In this document: piece by piece, positions 22,850 to 29,108 of the stretch
Numbering within the stretch: the first letter of the stretch is position 1
Layout of the letters: every line of letters begins with the position of its first letter
Source of the DNA: a virus
Virus record (IMG/VR): IMGVR_UViG_3300034198_013730
Coordinates: 1 to 44,452 of that record
DNA length: 44,452 nucleotides
Direction: 5' to 3' (one strand)
The notes under the pieces: model-generated
Told to the model about the DNA's origin: nothing
The model's database searches: none
The model's input: the letters and a program-made list of their open reading frames with translations, nothing else
Translations under genes and position numbers: made by a program

Positions 22850-23263
22850 TTAGTCGTCAATCTTTTTCCAGCCACCATCAGCCGTACCGAAGTACGTCTC
22901 ATACTCGGACTTCCCCTCGGGGCTAACAGTCTTCTTCCAAGTCCATGCCCACTGACAACAAGGTGGAGTTAGCGTTCCGTCATCAGAATCGTGCTCGTTA
23001 ATGTTCGGGTGACCACCGCCGTCTTGTGGGAAAATCAACTTGGCGAGTCCCGGCAGCACGTTCAACATTTTAATACAGCAGTCGTGACAAAGATGGGCGA
23101 GATAACGGGGACTATCTAATTCGTAGGCTCGTTCAGGAATACAGTCCGTAAAGCCACCGTAGTGACCAAGAGCAAGCCAGTTTAGCGACCAGCCGTAGTC
23201 AATGTGGCTTCCTTGTTGTTGGGAGTCCGGGGCTTCAACCCCGCAGTTATCGCAGCATTTCAA
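22850..23263 (-). CDS. Cys-rich hypothetical protein, 137 aa
   Basis: Starts with CCDNCG, has HLCHDCC in the middle and PPCCQWAW near the C-terminus, so several metal ligands. The start is placed at TTG 23263 because GAGGAAGAAG precedes it; TTG 23284 is an alternative. It overlaps the end of the upstream gene by 17 bases. Last gene of the KTSC-led operon. Confidence 0.7.
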   Translation of the reverse strand: MKCCDNCGVEAPDSQQQGSHIDYGWSLNWLALGHYGGFTDCIPERAYELDSPRYLAHLCHDCCIKMLNVLPGLAKLIFPQDGGGHPNINEHDSDDGTLTPPCCQWAWTWKKTVSPEGKSEYETYFGTADGGWKKIDD

Positions 23264-23636
23264 GTTCTTCTTCTTCCTCGTCAAACGGAGTGTTCAGCCA
23301 TTCACGAAACTCGTCGTAGGTGGGCAACTTGTCCCACTCGTGTTGTTCGGCATCTTTCTTCTCGCCCCATGCTAGACCAGCGAGCCATGCGTCTTGGTGA
23401 AGTGGGTCAAAGCCAGCCATGAGAGCAGGCGCATCTACGACAACAGTGTTGGGATTGTAGCCGGCGAGAGCCCCGTCAACGAACTCCATGATGAGGTCAG
23501 AGTCGTCAAAGGCGTTCTCTCCAGCAATGAGGGCTAACTCCACGAATACACGAGGTGGGTGGAAGTCTCCGTACTTGTGGTTCGCTAGGACATAGCCAAA
23601 CAAACGAGAGCGACACTCAGCAGGTGAGAGACTCAC
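23247..23636 (-). CDS. Hypothetical protein, 129 aa
   Basis: GTG start preceded by AGGGGG. Mainly helical with a Trp/Glu-rich centre (HQDAWLAGLAWGEKKDAEQHEW) and a Glu-rich end. Family not recognised. The GTG overlaps the 28-aa gene's TGA. Confidence 0.75.
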   Translation of the reverse strand: MSLSPAECRSRLFGYVLANHKYGDFHPPRVFVELALIAGENAFDDSDLIMEFVDGALAGYNPNTVVVDAPALMAGFDPLHQDAWLAGLAWGEKKDAEQHEWDKLPTYDEFREWLNTPFDEEEEELEMLR

Positions 23637-23719
23637 TTGTCACCCCCTGCGAGAACGACAGCCATGAAGATGACGGCCCCGAGAGGGAGACTAAGAATAA
23701 TTGCGAGCAGTTCTTTCAC
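23633..23719 (-). CDS. 28-aa membrane peptide
   Basis: GTG 23719 overlaps the KTSC gene's stop (GTGA), with GAGGTGG just upstream. The product is almost entirely one hydrophobic helix (LLAIILSLPLGAVIFMAVVLA) with a GGDK tail. Its stop overlaps the next GTG, so it is locked between two genes, which supports it being real. Confidence 0.6.
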   Translation of the reverse strand: MKELLAIILSLPLGAVIFMAVVLAGGDK

Positions 23720-23997
23720 CTGACCACCTCTCGTGCTTCGTAGTTGGGCTTGATGACCGAGTTGGCGAACTTGCCGAGACTATCTGCGCTCAACATTTCG
23801 TGGATAACGCTGTAAGGCACTCCCTTATAGAAGTAGCCTCTGCCATTCCAAGACAGTTTGAGTGCTTGGCTCGTAGGGCTGTACCACCATTCAGTAATAA
23901 CTTTGCTATTGGTGTCTAAGCACATGAGGTTCCCTTCGTTGAAAAGGATAACTTCGCCAGTAGGGGTTGATATTTTCGGGTTGATTGGATAACTCAT
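23716..23997 (-). CDS. KTSC-domain protein, 93 aa
   Basis: Residues 40-85 match the KTSC pattern: SPTSQALKLSWN, then YFYKGVPYSVIHEMLSADSLGKF and a final NSVIK. The domain is found in phage and lysyl-tRNA-synthetase-linked proteins; its function is not defined. Leaderless: ATG 6 nt after TAAAGT. First gene of a four-gene operon down to 22850. Confidence 0.82.
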   Translation of the reverse strand: MSYPINPKISTPTGEVILFNEGNLMCLDTNSKVITEWWYSPTSQALKLSWNGRGYFYKGVPYSVIHEMLSADSLGKFANSVIKPNYEAREVVR

Positions 23998-24003
23998 AAC
24001 TTC

Positions 24004-24032
24004 ACTTTATGGGCTATTAGGCATAATGACAA
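24004..24032 (-). promoter_or_regulatory. ATAGCC-family promoter
   Basis: TTGTCA, 17-bp spacer with TAATAGCC, TAAAGT; drives the KTSC operon. Confidence 0.9.
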
Positions 24033-24045
24033 CCTGCCCAAATCG

Positions 24046-24115
24046 TTTTTTTTTATTTTTATTTATCCACAGGGCTGTAACTATGACACACCCTTTATCC
24101 ATAGGTTTATTCACA
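24046..24115. other. Candidate replication origin: AT tract and DnaA-box cluster
   Basis: A T-rich tract (24046-24066) leads into TTATCCACA (24063-24071), an exact consensus DnaA box, followed by TTATCCATA (24095-24103) and TTATTCACA (24107-24115). Three same-orientation boxes within 53 bp beside a meltable tract are the classic layout of a DnaA-dependent origin. The 120-bp region has no gene. Confidence 0.55.
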
Positions 24116-24151
24116 CCTTGTGAATGGCGGTGACAAAATAGCCCCGGGGGG

Positions 24152-24646
24152 TTACGAGGCGAGGTGCAATAAAGAAGAAAGTTTACTCAAGTGGCGACGG
24201 TGGCGGAAAGGACTTGCACCGGGACTAACTCCTACTCGGTTGTTGTTCCAAGCATCTCTTATTGCTTCGGCAAGTGCGCCTTGTGCTGTCCCTTCATCTG
24301 TCTCTATTTCATCAGGTGAATCTTGGAACGCCATAGCGTGACCTGCGAACTCACCATCATTACAAGTAACTAACTTCACACGGCGACGCTCAGGGTGCTG
24401 ACTTGGCATACCTTCCATCTCTCCGTCTTGATTGAGTGGCGCAGCCCAGCCAGGTGTTGTTACCAGTATTGCTACTGCCTTCTTAGGTATGACAACACTT
24501 TCCAACGCTTCATAGACATTCTCGTTACCAGTAAGTAACTTAAACTTGCCATTCTTTTTCATGAAGAACACTTGTGCTTCCGCCATTGCGAAAGTGTCTC
24601 CGCTTTCTTTTAACAACTTAGTTGCGTAATAAACTGGGTGTTTCAT
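24152..24646 (-). CDS. Conserved phage hypothetical protein, 164 aa
   Basis: Contains ILVTTPGWAAPLN...PSQHPERRRVKLV, a pattern seen in several actinophage proteins, and an acidic C-terminal helix. Start ATG 24646 has AGAGGAAAA and a leader of about 25 nt. Its last 25 residues (PFRHRRHLSK...) are encoded by repeat copy D, so the original stop may have been lost. Confidence 0.78.
   Translation of the reverse strand: MKHPVYYATKLLKESGDTFAMAEAQVFFMKKNGKFKLLTGNENVYEALESVVIPKKAVAILVTTPGWAAPLNQDGEMEGMPSQHPERRRVKLVTCNDGEFAGHAMAFQDSPDEIETDEGTAQGALAEAIRDAWNNNRVGVSPGASPFRHRRHLSKLSSLLHLAS
24196..24208 (+). repeat. GACGGTGGCGGAA repeat, copy D
   Basis: Preceded by CTCAAG and, 54 bp upstream, GCCCCGGGG; followed by CGGGACTAAC. 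Overlaps the 3' coding end of the 164-aa gene. Confidence 0.7.
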
Positions 24647-24675
24647 TTTTCCTCTTAGTAGTAGTAGGTAGTTTT

Positions 24676-24704
24676 ATCTTATTGGCTATTAGGCACAATG
24701 ACAA
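24676..24704 (-). promoter_or_regulatory. ATAGCC-family promoter (SD-led gene)
   Basis: TTGTCA, 17-bp spacer with TAATAGCC, TAAGAT; the ATG is 29 nt downstream with a ribosome site. Confidence 0.88.
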
Positions 24705-24714
24705 CCTCGGTAAA

Positions 24715-24870
24715 TTATTTTACGAGTATTGTTTTGAGAGTTTTCCACCCGTAGTAGGCACTCATAGCAAATGGAATAACTGCGAGCGGGACGTCAAGGA
24801 CAAGCACCAAGCAGGCGTTCCATAACATAAGTCCGCAATGAATAAACTTCTGCTTTTCTATTTCCTTCAT
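24715..24870 (-). CDS. 51-aa membrane protein, leaderless
   Basis: Charged start (MKEIEKQK), then two hydrophobic helices (CGLMLWNACLVLVLDVPLAV and PFAMSAYYGW) and a basic end. ATG 6 nt after TACAAT. Function unknown. Confidence 0.75.
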   Translation of the reverse strand: MKEIEKQKFIHCGLMLWNACLVLVLDVPLAVIPFAMSAYYGWKTLKTILVK

Positions 24871-24876
24871 ACTTGT

Positions 24877-24905
24877 ATTGTATGGGCTATAGGGCGTAAT
24901 TGCAA
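24877..24905 (-). promoter_or_regulatory. ATAGCC-family promoter
   Basis: TTGCAA, 17-bp spacer with TATAGCC, TACAAT. Confidence 0.85.
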
Positions 24906-24907
24906 CT

Positions 24908-25033
24908 TTAAACAAAGAGTTTCATGAGGCAAATAAAACAAATAACTATTGCAGGGTAAAACATGATGGTCGGCCCCGCTGCTACTGCTACCAAAGAAAG
25001 GATAAATAACCATGTGTATTTTATTTTTGCCAT
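24908..25033 (-). CDS. 41-aa two-helix membrane protein
   Basis: MAKIKY then WLFILSLVAVAAG and MFYPAIVICFICLMKLF: two membrane helices with a short turn. ATG overlaps the upstream stop (TAATG). The stop lies 3 bp from the next promoter's -35. Function unknown. Confidence 0.65.
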   Translation of the reverse strand: MAKIKYTWLFILSLVAVAAGPTIMFYPAIVICFICLMKLFV

Positions 25034-25236
25034 TAGAACAATGTCTCCGTCTGTGCGCTTACTGGGTCTTTGCAACAAATCTCATGTCGGTAGCGATAAC
25101 TCTTGTCCTCAATGGACAGAATACTCCGGCTTCCGCCGCCCCGCATCCATGCTGAGACAAGTTGCACCGTTGTTCTCCCCGATGGGTCTAAAGAATATCC
25201 GCAGACTTCGCAGGTAAAGAGGCTTGGCATTGACAC
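25033..25236 (-). CDS. Zinc-motif protein, 67 aa
   Basis: FTCEVCGYS near residue 8 and HEICC near residue 52, with a Ser/Gly/Arg-rich middle: a four-Cys zinc module of the kind common in actinophage small proteins. GTG 25236 with AGGG upstream, or ATG 25230. Cotranscribed with the membrane gene downstream. Confidence 0.7.
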   Translation of the reverse strand: MSMPSLFTCEVCGYSLDPSGRTTVQLVSAWMRGGGSRSILSIEDKSYRYRHEICCKDPVSAQTETLF

Positions 25237-25246
25237 GGGGCTAACC

Positions 25247-25465
25247 CTACCAAGTTTTTACGCTGGTGCGATACGCATCACAATAAACATCACACAGATT
25301 GTTGAGCATCTCATCATCTGGGTCTTCCGCAATTTCGTACAGCCACTCAACAACGTTCTTTCCCCAAACAATGTTGGCAAGAGGTTCGTAGGTTTTAGTG
25401 CCTGCTTCTTTGTCACGCTCGCCATCTAGGTGGCCCCGTTTCTCAACTGTGTCGTGAATGTTCAT
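25247..25465 (-). CDS. Hypothetical acidic protein, 72 aa
   Basis: The start is ATG 25465, preceded by AAGGAGAAACCA. Polar N-terminus and an acidic helical C-terminus (WLYEIAEDPDDEMLNNLCDVYCDAY). The ribosome site is immediately downstream of a terminator hairpin, so expression depends on read-through or processing. Confidence 0.75.
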   Translation of the reverse strand: MNIHDTVEKRGHLDGERDKEAGTKTYEPLANIVWGKNVVEWLYEIAEDPDDEMLNNLCDVYCDAYRTSVKTW

Positions 25466-25480
25466 TGGTTTCTCCTTACT

Positions 25481-25525
25481 AAAAAAGGAGGGTAGAGGAA
25501 TATCCGTAACCCTGCCCTCCTTTTT
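25481..25525. terminator. Terminator-like hairpin upstream of a ribosome site
   Basis: GGAGGGCAGGG.../...CCCTCC with A6 and T5-6 tracts on either side. It lies between 25537 and 25465 in the same transcription direction. Confidence 0.75.
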
Positions 25526-25536
25526 CAGAACTGTGC

Positions 25537-25959
25537 TCACTTGATGAAGCGAGCAACTCCCTTGTAGGTGTTTGTATTGACGGTTTCTTCGTCAGTCATT
25601 TTTAGGACTGCGATAGCGTTTTCCAGTTCCTCAATGTCGGACTTCATACCCCAATCATTTAGGTTCTCTGGCTCTGTGGGTGCTTTGATAGAAGCAGGGA
25701 ACTCAATGACAAGTTCGTACCTGTTTGTATCTTCTTGATAACGGAAGTTGTGTGCCTTGCTTACGCTAGTAACTTTTCCTTTTCCGCTACGGAATAAATC
25801 AGCAAGGTTGTTTCGGAAATCCGTAACTTCCTTTTCGTATTCCTTTTTTGCTTTTTCGTTGTCAGCAATTTGCTTCTTCTTGTCAGCAAGTGCTGTTTCC
25901 AATGCCTTTACAACTTTCGCCGTACTGACTTTGACGCTAATGGTTTTAGTAGTAGCCAT
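25537..25959 (-). CDS. Coiled-coil hypothetical protein, 140 aa
   Basis: Residues 20-55 form a Lys/Glu-rich coiled coil (ALADKKKQIADNEKAKKEYE), followed by an alpha/beta part. AAAGGGG precedes ATG 25959 and the leader is about 34 nt. Similar in style to the 129-aa gene at 28636. Role unknown. Confidence 0.78.
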   Translation of the reverse strand: MATTKTISVKVSTAKVVKALETALADKKKQIADNEKAKKEYEKEVTDFRNNLADLFRSGKGKVTSVSKAHNFRYQEDTNRYELVIEFPASIKAPTEPENLNDWGMKSDIEELENAIAVLKMTDEETVNTNTYKGVARFIK

Positions 25960-25997
25960 TATGTACCCCTTTCGGTGGGTATTAGTAGGTGTAACCC

Positions 25998-26026
25998 ATT
26001 GTAATGGCTATTAGAGATAATGACAA
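25998..26026 (-). promoter_or_regulatory. ATAGCC-family promoter (SD-led gene)
   Basis: TTGTCA, 17-bp spacer with TAATAGCC, TACAAT. Confidence 0.9.
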
Positions 26027-26028
26027 CC

Positions 26029-26127
26029 TCAGTCTTTATCTTTATCTTTGTAATTCTTCTCATAAGGAATGAGACTACAAAGACGAGCAAAGGCGTAGCC
26101 GATTAGTATTACGACAACAATGTTCAT
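26029..26127 (-). CDS. 32-aa membrane peptide
   Basis: Hydrophobic N-terminal helix (NIVVVILIGYAFARLCSLI) and a Lys/Asp tail (KDKDKD). ATG overlaps the upstream TAA (TAATG); the stop abuts the next promoter. The tight fit between two features supports it. Confidence 0.6.
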   Translation of the reverse strand: MNIVVVILIGYAFARLCSLIPYEKNYKDKDKD

Positions 26128-26279
26128 TATGCTTCCCCGAACGCAGGACTGAAGCCCCGACACGCTTGACGGTTTATCGCCTTGCGCTTATCGGGTATTC
26201 GCTGGGCTTTGAGAATGTTGCGGTCAGCAAAAAGTTGCCTATCTTCGGCACTCCAAGAGGTTGGTTTTCTTTTTCTCAT
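26127..26279 (-). CDS. 50-aa basic protein, leaderless
   Basis: Very basic (MRKRKPTSWSAEDRQ...RIPDKRKAINRQ), a likely nucleic-acid binder. ATG 6 nt after TACGAT. Family not recognised. Confidence 0.72.
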   Translation of the reverse strand: MRKRKPTSWSAEDRQLFADRNILKAQRIPDKRKAINRQACRGFSPAFGEA

Positions 26280-26285
26280 AATTAC

Positions 26286-26314
26286 ATCGTACAGGCTATA
26301 AGCGGTAATGACAA
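26286..26314 (-). promoter_or_regulatory. ATAGCC-family promoter
   Basis: TTGTCA, 17-bp spacer with TATAGCC, TACGAT. Confidence 0.9.
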
Positions 26315-26323
26315 CCTTTATTC

Positions 26324-26536
26324 TTAGTCGTACATGAAGTCGTCGTCGGGATGCGGGGCTCGTTCGGTCCACATATCCTCTCCTGCAACTAGAGAAAGGC
26401 TGGAACCATCGTCCCATGCTACGTCTATCAAATCACCCCAAGGGTCTTTACGTCTGCCACGTAGGACGCCCCGGGAACCTCTCTTAAGTTTCGTGTACGG
26501 GTCGGTCGTGTGGACCAGTTCGATAATCGTGGTCAC
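26324..26536 (-). CDS. DUF4314-like protein, 70 aa
   Basis: The pattern IELVHTTDPYTKLKRGSRG...DVAWDDGSSLSL matches DUF4314, a small beta-barrel-like domain common in actinobacteria and phages. GTG 26536 overlaps the upstream stop and has GAGGAGG in front. Function of the family is not known. Confidence 0.85.
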   Translation of the reverse strand: MTTIIELVHTTDPYTKLKRGSRGVLRGRRKDPWGDLIDVAWDDGSSLSLVAGEDMWTERAPHPDDDFMYD

Positions 26537-26766
26537 TGTGCCTCCTCTACTTCCCACATCCTGCGCCGTTCATCTTTGAGGGCGTCAATCGCAGCCTGTC
26601 TCTGAACTAGTGGGGTCAGGGCTTGCGCTATGCAAGAAGTGAGGTGACCGTCAAGTCCGTTCTCTTCTGCCAGTTTCACTACTTGGAGAAAGTCTTTCCA
26701 CAAGTAGTGGAGCGCATTCGTCTTTTCGTCTATGTGTTGGTCAATGTATCTTAGGTGATTACTCAT
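26533..26766 (-). CDS. Hypothetical helical protein, 77 aa
   Basis: Helical throughout (LHYLWKDFLQVVKLAEENG, ALTPLVQRQAAIDALKDERRRMWEVEEA). Leaderless: ATG 6 nt after TACAGT. Coupled to the DUF4314 gene by a GTGA overlap. Confidence 0.78.
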   Translation of the reverse strand: MSNHLRYIDQHIDEKTNALHYLWKDFLQVVKLAEENGLDGHLTSCIAQALTPLVQRQAAIDALKDERRRMWEVEEAQ

Positions 26767-26772
26767 GACATC

Positions 26773-26801
26773 ACTGTATAGGCTATAGGGGTTAACGACA
26801 A
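26773..26801 (-). promoter_or_regulatory. ATAGCC-family promoter
   Basis: TTGTCG, 17-bp spacer with TATAGCC, TACAGT. The parS site begins 25 bp upstream. Confidence 0.88.
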
Positions 26802-26825
26802 CCTGTCACCAAAGTTTTATTTGGA

Positions 26826-26841
26826 TGTTTCACGTGAAACA
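26826..26841. promoter_or_regulatory. parS: parS site (ParB binding site), exact consensus
   Basis: TGTTTCACGTGAAACA is the exact 16-bp palindromic consensus of bacterial chromosomal parS. ParB binds it, loads as a CTP-dependent clamp and spreads. No ParA or ParB gene was recognised in the window, so host ParB is the expected ligand. Intergenic, upstream of the 26766 promoter. Confidence 0.85.
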
Positions 26842-26842
26842 A

Positions 26843-26856
26843 TTAGGTATACCTAA
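26843..26856. promoter_or_regulatory. Perfect palindrome TTAGGTATACCTAA
   Basis: 14-bp perfect palindrome one base after parS. An operator or recombination site is possible; the ligand is unknown. Confidence 0.5.
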
Positions 26857-26954
26857 CATATTTGTATCAACTTATCTTGATGAAACTGACTCGCAACTTT
26901 CCGGCTCGAGGGCCCCGCTGCCGAAGTTCAATAATTTATCTTTCCTCAAGAGGC

Positions 26955-26967
26955 GACGGTGGCGGAA
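26955..26967 (+). repeat. GACGGTGGCGGAA repeat, copy E
   Basis: Preceded by CCTCAAGAGGC and a GGGCCCCG box 46 bp upstream; followed by CGGGACTAAC, which contains the stop of the next minus-strand gene. Confidence 0.7.
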
Positions 26968-26976
26968 GACCCGGGA

Positions 26977-27132
26977 CTAACGGAGCCCTTCCGTCTTGTT
27001 CCTGTCTTTACCGCATACATAACAATGGTCGTTTCGCCATGCGTGTGTGCAGTCAATTTCATTTTTCAACAGGTCACTCCAGTCATGTCTGCCGATGTAC
27101 ACGCCGAGAATGAACCAGTAGATGAACCACAT
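26977..27132 (-). CDS. 51-aa membrane protein with Cys motif
   Basis: N-terminal membrane helix (MWFIYWFILGVYIG), then CTHAW and HCYVCGK, a zinc-like set on the soluble side. ATG overlaps the previous stop (TAATG) with GGAGACAA upstream. Function unknown. Confidence 0.75.
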   Translation of the reverse strand: MWFIYWFILGVYIGRHDWSDLLKNEIDCTHAWRNDHCYVCGKDRNKTEGLR

Positions 27133-27500
27133 TAGATTGTCTCCTTCATTCCAACACGGAAGTTCTCGGGCTGTGTCTCCCACAGGAAGTTGAAGTGATT
27201 AGCCATTACAACTACAGAGGGGTCAATGGAGTGTTCGTAACCGTCATACTCGCCTTTTGCGCTGAACGAACCGAATACGATGCAGTCACCTGCGAGTACC
27301 TGACCGAACATAATAGAGGCAACGGGGTTGAGTTCAAGACCGATAAGCAGTCCTTCGTCATTTACATAGCCATGAAATGTTTCAGAGCGAACGCAGTCAA
27401 ACCAACCGCCTACGGTCTTGTTGATGAAGTCGCCTTCGGGGTGGGCAACCATAACTGTGTATGGTGAACCTTTTGCTGGGATAATAAGTGCTCTATTCAT
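27132..27500 (-). CDS. DUF3846-like protein, 122 aa
   Basis: Central YVNDEGLLIGLELNPVAS followed by MFGQVLAGDCIVFG is the DUF3846 pattern seen in many phages and plasmids. The biochemical role is unknown. Leaderless: ATG 6 nt after TAAAGT. Confidence 0.85.
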   Translation of the reverse strand: MNRALIIPAKGSPYTVMVAHPEGDFINKTVGGWFDCVRSETFHGYVNDEGLLIGLELNPVASIMFGQVLAGDCIVFGSFSAKGEYDGYEHSIDPSVVVMANHFNFLWETQPENFRVGMKETI

Positions 27501-27506
27501 AGTTTC

Positions 27507-27535
27507 ACTTTATAGGCTATTAGCGATAATGACAA
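27507..27535 (-). promoter_or_regulatory. ATAGCC-family promoter
   Basis: TTGTCA, 17-bp spacer with TAATAGCC, TAAAGT. Confidence 0.9.
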
Positions 27536-27555
27536 CTTGCCGTTGAGATTTTTCG

Positions 27556-27750
27556 TCATCGGAATTCCGCCCAAGGGTCACGCCCCGCTTTTACTTCATC
27601 CTGCTCCCAATCAAGGAGAGCATAAGCCCATATCTCACATTCGTTACATGGGCATTTGCTTTCATGTTCTTCGGGTTGTAGCGGTCGTGGGGGCGCAACG
27701 CGGGACAACCGGCTCACCTCTTTGGTGACTAGGTCTGAAATTTTCTGCAT
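27556..27750 (-). CDS. Cys-motif hypothetical protein, 64 aa
   Basis: Basic, Pro-rich N-terminal half, then KCPCNECEIWAY, a tight three-Cys patch, and an acidic end. ATG overlaps the upstream stop (TAATG). Family not recognised. Confidence 0.72.
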   Translation of the reverse strand: MQKISDLVTKEVSRLSRVAPPRPLQPEEHESKCPCNECEIWAYALLDWEQDEVKAGRDPWAEFR

Positions 27751-27944
27751 TATAGAGTTGCCCTTGCATCTCGTAGTTGTACCTGCGCTACGTCCAATGC
27801 AAAATTAAGAACGGATACAACAACCTTGCGGTCATCCCCTTCTCCAATAGCGTGGTCAATAATTTTCCAAGCGCTTCTTAAGTTGCTGATGTGGTCTTCT
27901 AGAAGAAGAATATTCTTTTCTAGTTGTGTTAGTGGATTACTCAT
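27750..27944 (-). CDS. Hypothetical helical protein, 64 aa
   Basis: Leu-rich helices (LTQLEKNILLLEDHISNL and VSVLNFALDVAQVQL) suggest a helical hairpin. Leaderless: ATG 6 nt after TAAAGT. Confidence 0.75.
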   Translation of the reverse strand: MSNPLTQLEKNILLLEDHISNLRSAWKIIDHAIGEGDDRKVVVSVLNFALDVAQVQLRDARATL

Positions 27945-27950
27945 GACACC

Positions 27951-27979
27951 ACTTTATGGGCTATAAGCAACAATAGCAA
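27951..27979 (-). promoter_or_regulatory. ATAGCC-family promoter
   Basis: TTGCTA, 17-bp spacer with TATAGCC, TAAAGT. Confidence 0.88.
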
Positions 27980-28087
27980 CCTGACAGACCGGGTTTTATT
28001 ATGAAAAAAATAGATACTGCTCGACTTGCCTGGAAGCCCCGACGTATCCCTGATTGTGTAATTAAAAAAATGCTTTTCTCAAGAGGC

Positions 28088-28100
28088 AACGGTGGCGGAA
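28088..28100 (+). repeat. GACGGTGGCGGAA repeat, copy F (AACGG variant)
   Basis: Preceded by TCTCAAGAGGC; GCCCCG lies about 65 bp upstream. The 200-bp gap 27980-28181 also has a GGCTC/GAGCC hairpin at about 28114-28155 that may end the 28182 transcript. Confidence 0.68.
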
Positions 28101-28181
28101 GAGAAAAGTGAAGGCTCCCCCAAACGAGTGGAAAGGAGAAAAAGGAGAGCCCTCACGAACTTTGATGGTAGTGCGGGACCG

Positions 28182-28574
28182 CTACTCCGCTAGGGCAATA
28201 ATCGCACTAGCGATTTCGCTATTACTGTAGCCTTCTTCATCTACCATCGTTTCGCCAGTAGCGAGGAAGCGCATGATGCTAGACCTCACGCCATCTCGGC
28301 TAACGGCTACCAGCATACGAACTCGGCTAGGTGGTTCATCTTCTGCCATGTTTACAGCCAACCCATGAGCAACAATTACTGCGTGACCGAATGTGTCAAT
28401 AGTAAGCCGTGTCATTGGGTCATCTAGTAGGTCTTGCATATCTTCTGCTTCGCACATCATCGTTGGATTCTTTGCACCTTCCGCTTTGGCGAAGACGTAA
28501 ATAGCCCCGATGTTCTCCTCAGCGAGACTATTGTCCACGCTCTCTACGAGTGCCGTAATTTCTTTTTGTTCCAC
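28182..28574 (-). CDS. Hypothetical protein, 130 aa
   Basis: GTG start with GGAGAAATAA. Alpha/beta protein with DPMTRLTIDTFGHAVIVAHG and RVRMLVAVSRDGV; related in style to 24152 (both have a VxV...G...A strand pattern). No domain recognised. The leader is about 25 nt. Confidence 0.78.
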   Translation of the reverse strand: MEQKEITALVESVDNSLAEENIGAIYVFAKAEGAKNPTMMCEAEDMQDLLDDPMTRLTIDTFGHAVIVAHGLAVNMAEDEPPSRVRMLVAVSRDGVRSSIMRFLATGETMVDEEGYSNSEIASAIIALAE

Positions 28575-28605
28575 TTATTTCTCCTTATCTAGTGGGGTAT
28601 TACCT

Positions 28606-28634
28606 ATTGTATGGGCTATAGGGGATAATCGCAA
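28606..28634 (-). promoter_or_regulatory. ATAGCC-family promoter (SD-led gene)
   Basis: TTGCGA, 17-bp spacer with TATAGCC, TACAAT. Confidence 0.88.
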
Positions 28635-28635
28635 C

Positions 28636-29025
28636 CTAGACTGCGATTGCCACTTCTGCCTCTACAACCTCTGTGGTCGTGATGCGTGTGTAGGTGGTTC
28701 CCGTCATTACTTGCGCTTCCACTTCGGGAGCGATTGTTCCAGCCTTGACAGCCTTGTCAAACGCTTTCGGCTCAACGGTGGTCTTGGTAACTGCATCAAA
28801 AGTTGTAGCAACGATTAGACCTCTAAGAGCCTCTGCATTGAAGTTTCGGCGTGTTGCCTCTACTACAGATACCTTGACACCATCTACGGTGACTTCGGTA
28901 ATGCCCTGCTCGGCGTATGCGTCCTCTAGCATTTGCTTGGCTGTCGCCATAGCCTTCTCTGCCATTTCAACAGCCTTCTTTGCGTTCATGTATTGAACCG
29001 CAATTTTTTCTTGGATAGTAGCCAT
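28636..29025 (-). CDS. Hypothetical protein with N-terminal coiled coil, 129 aa
   Basis: Residues 15-40 form an Ala/Lys/Met helix (KKAVEMAEKAMATAKQMLED), followed by Thr/Val-rich strands. AGGAGAAA precedes the ATG. It is the first minus-strand gene of the divergent accessory array. Role unknown. Confidence 0.78.
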   Translation of the reverse strand: MATIQEKIAVQYMNAKKAVEMAEKAMATAKQMLEDAYAEQGITEVTVDGVKVSVVEATRRNFNAEALRGLIVATTFDAVTKTTVEPKAFDKAVKAGTIAPEVEAQVMTGTTYTRITTTEVVEAEVAIAV

Positions 29026-29056
29026 GTGATTTCTCCTTCACTTAGTTGGTATAGCC

Positions 29057-29085
29057 ATCTTATGGGCTATTGGGGACAATGACAA
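29057..29085 (-). promoter_or_regulatory. ATAGCC-family promoter, left arm of the divergent pair
   Basis: TTGTCA, 17-bp spacer with AATAGCC, TAAGAT; back-to-back with the plus promoter at 29109. Confidence 0.9.
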
Positions 29086-29108
29086 CCTGAGAAAATATTT
29101 TTTAGAGG

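Noticed and set aside
26862-27113. Plus-strand 83-aa frame containing SSRGDGGGRPG
   Set aside because: Antisense to two well-supported genes, no ribosome site; its GDGGGR is just the repeat in one frame.
28001-28111. Plus-strand 36-aa frame ending in repeat copy F
   Set aside because: No ribosome site or promoter, not conserved with the other repeat loci; the conservation is nucleotide-level and ungapped rather than codon-level.
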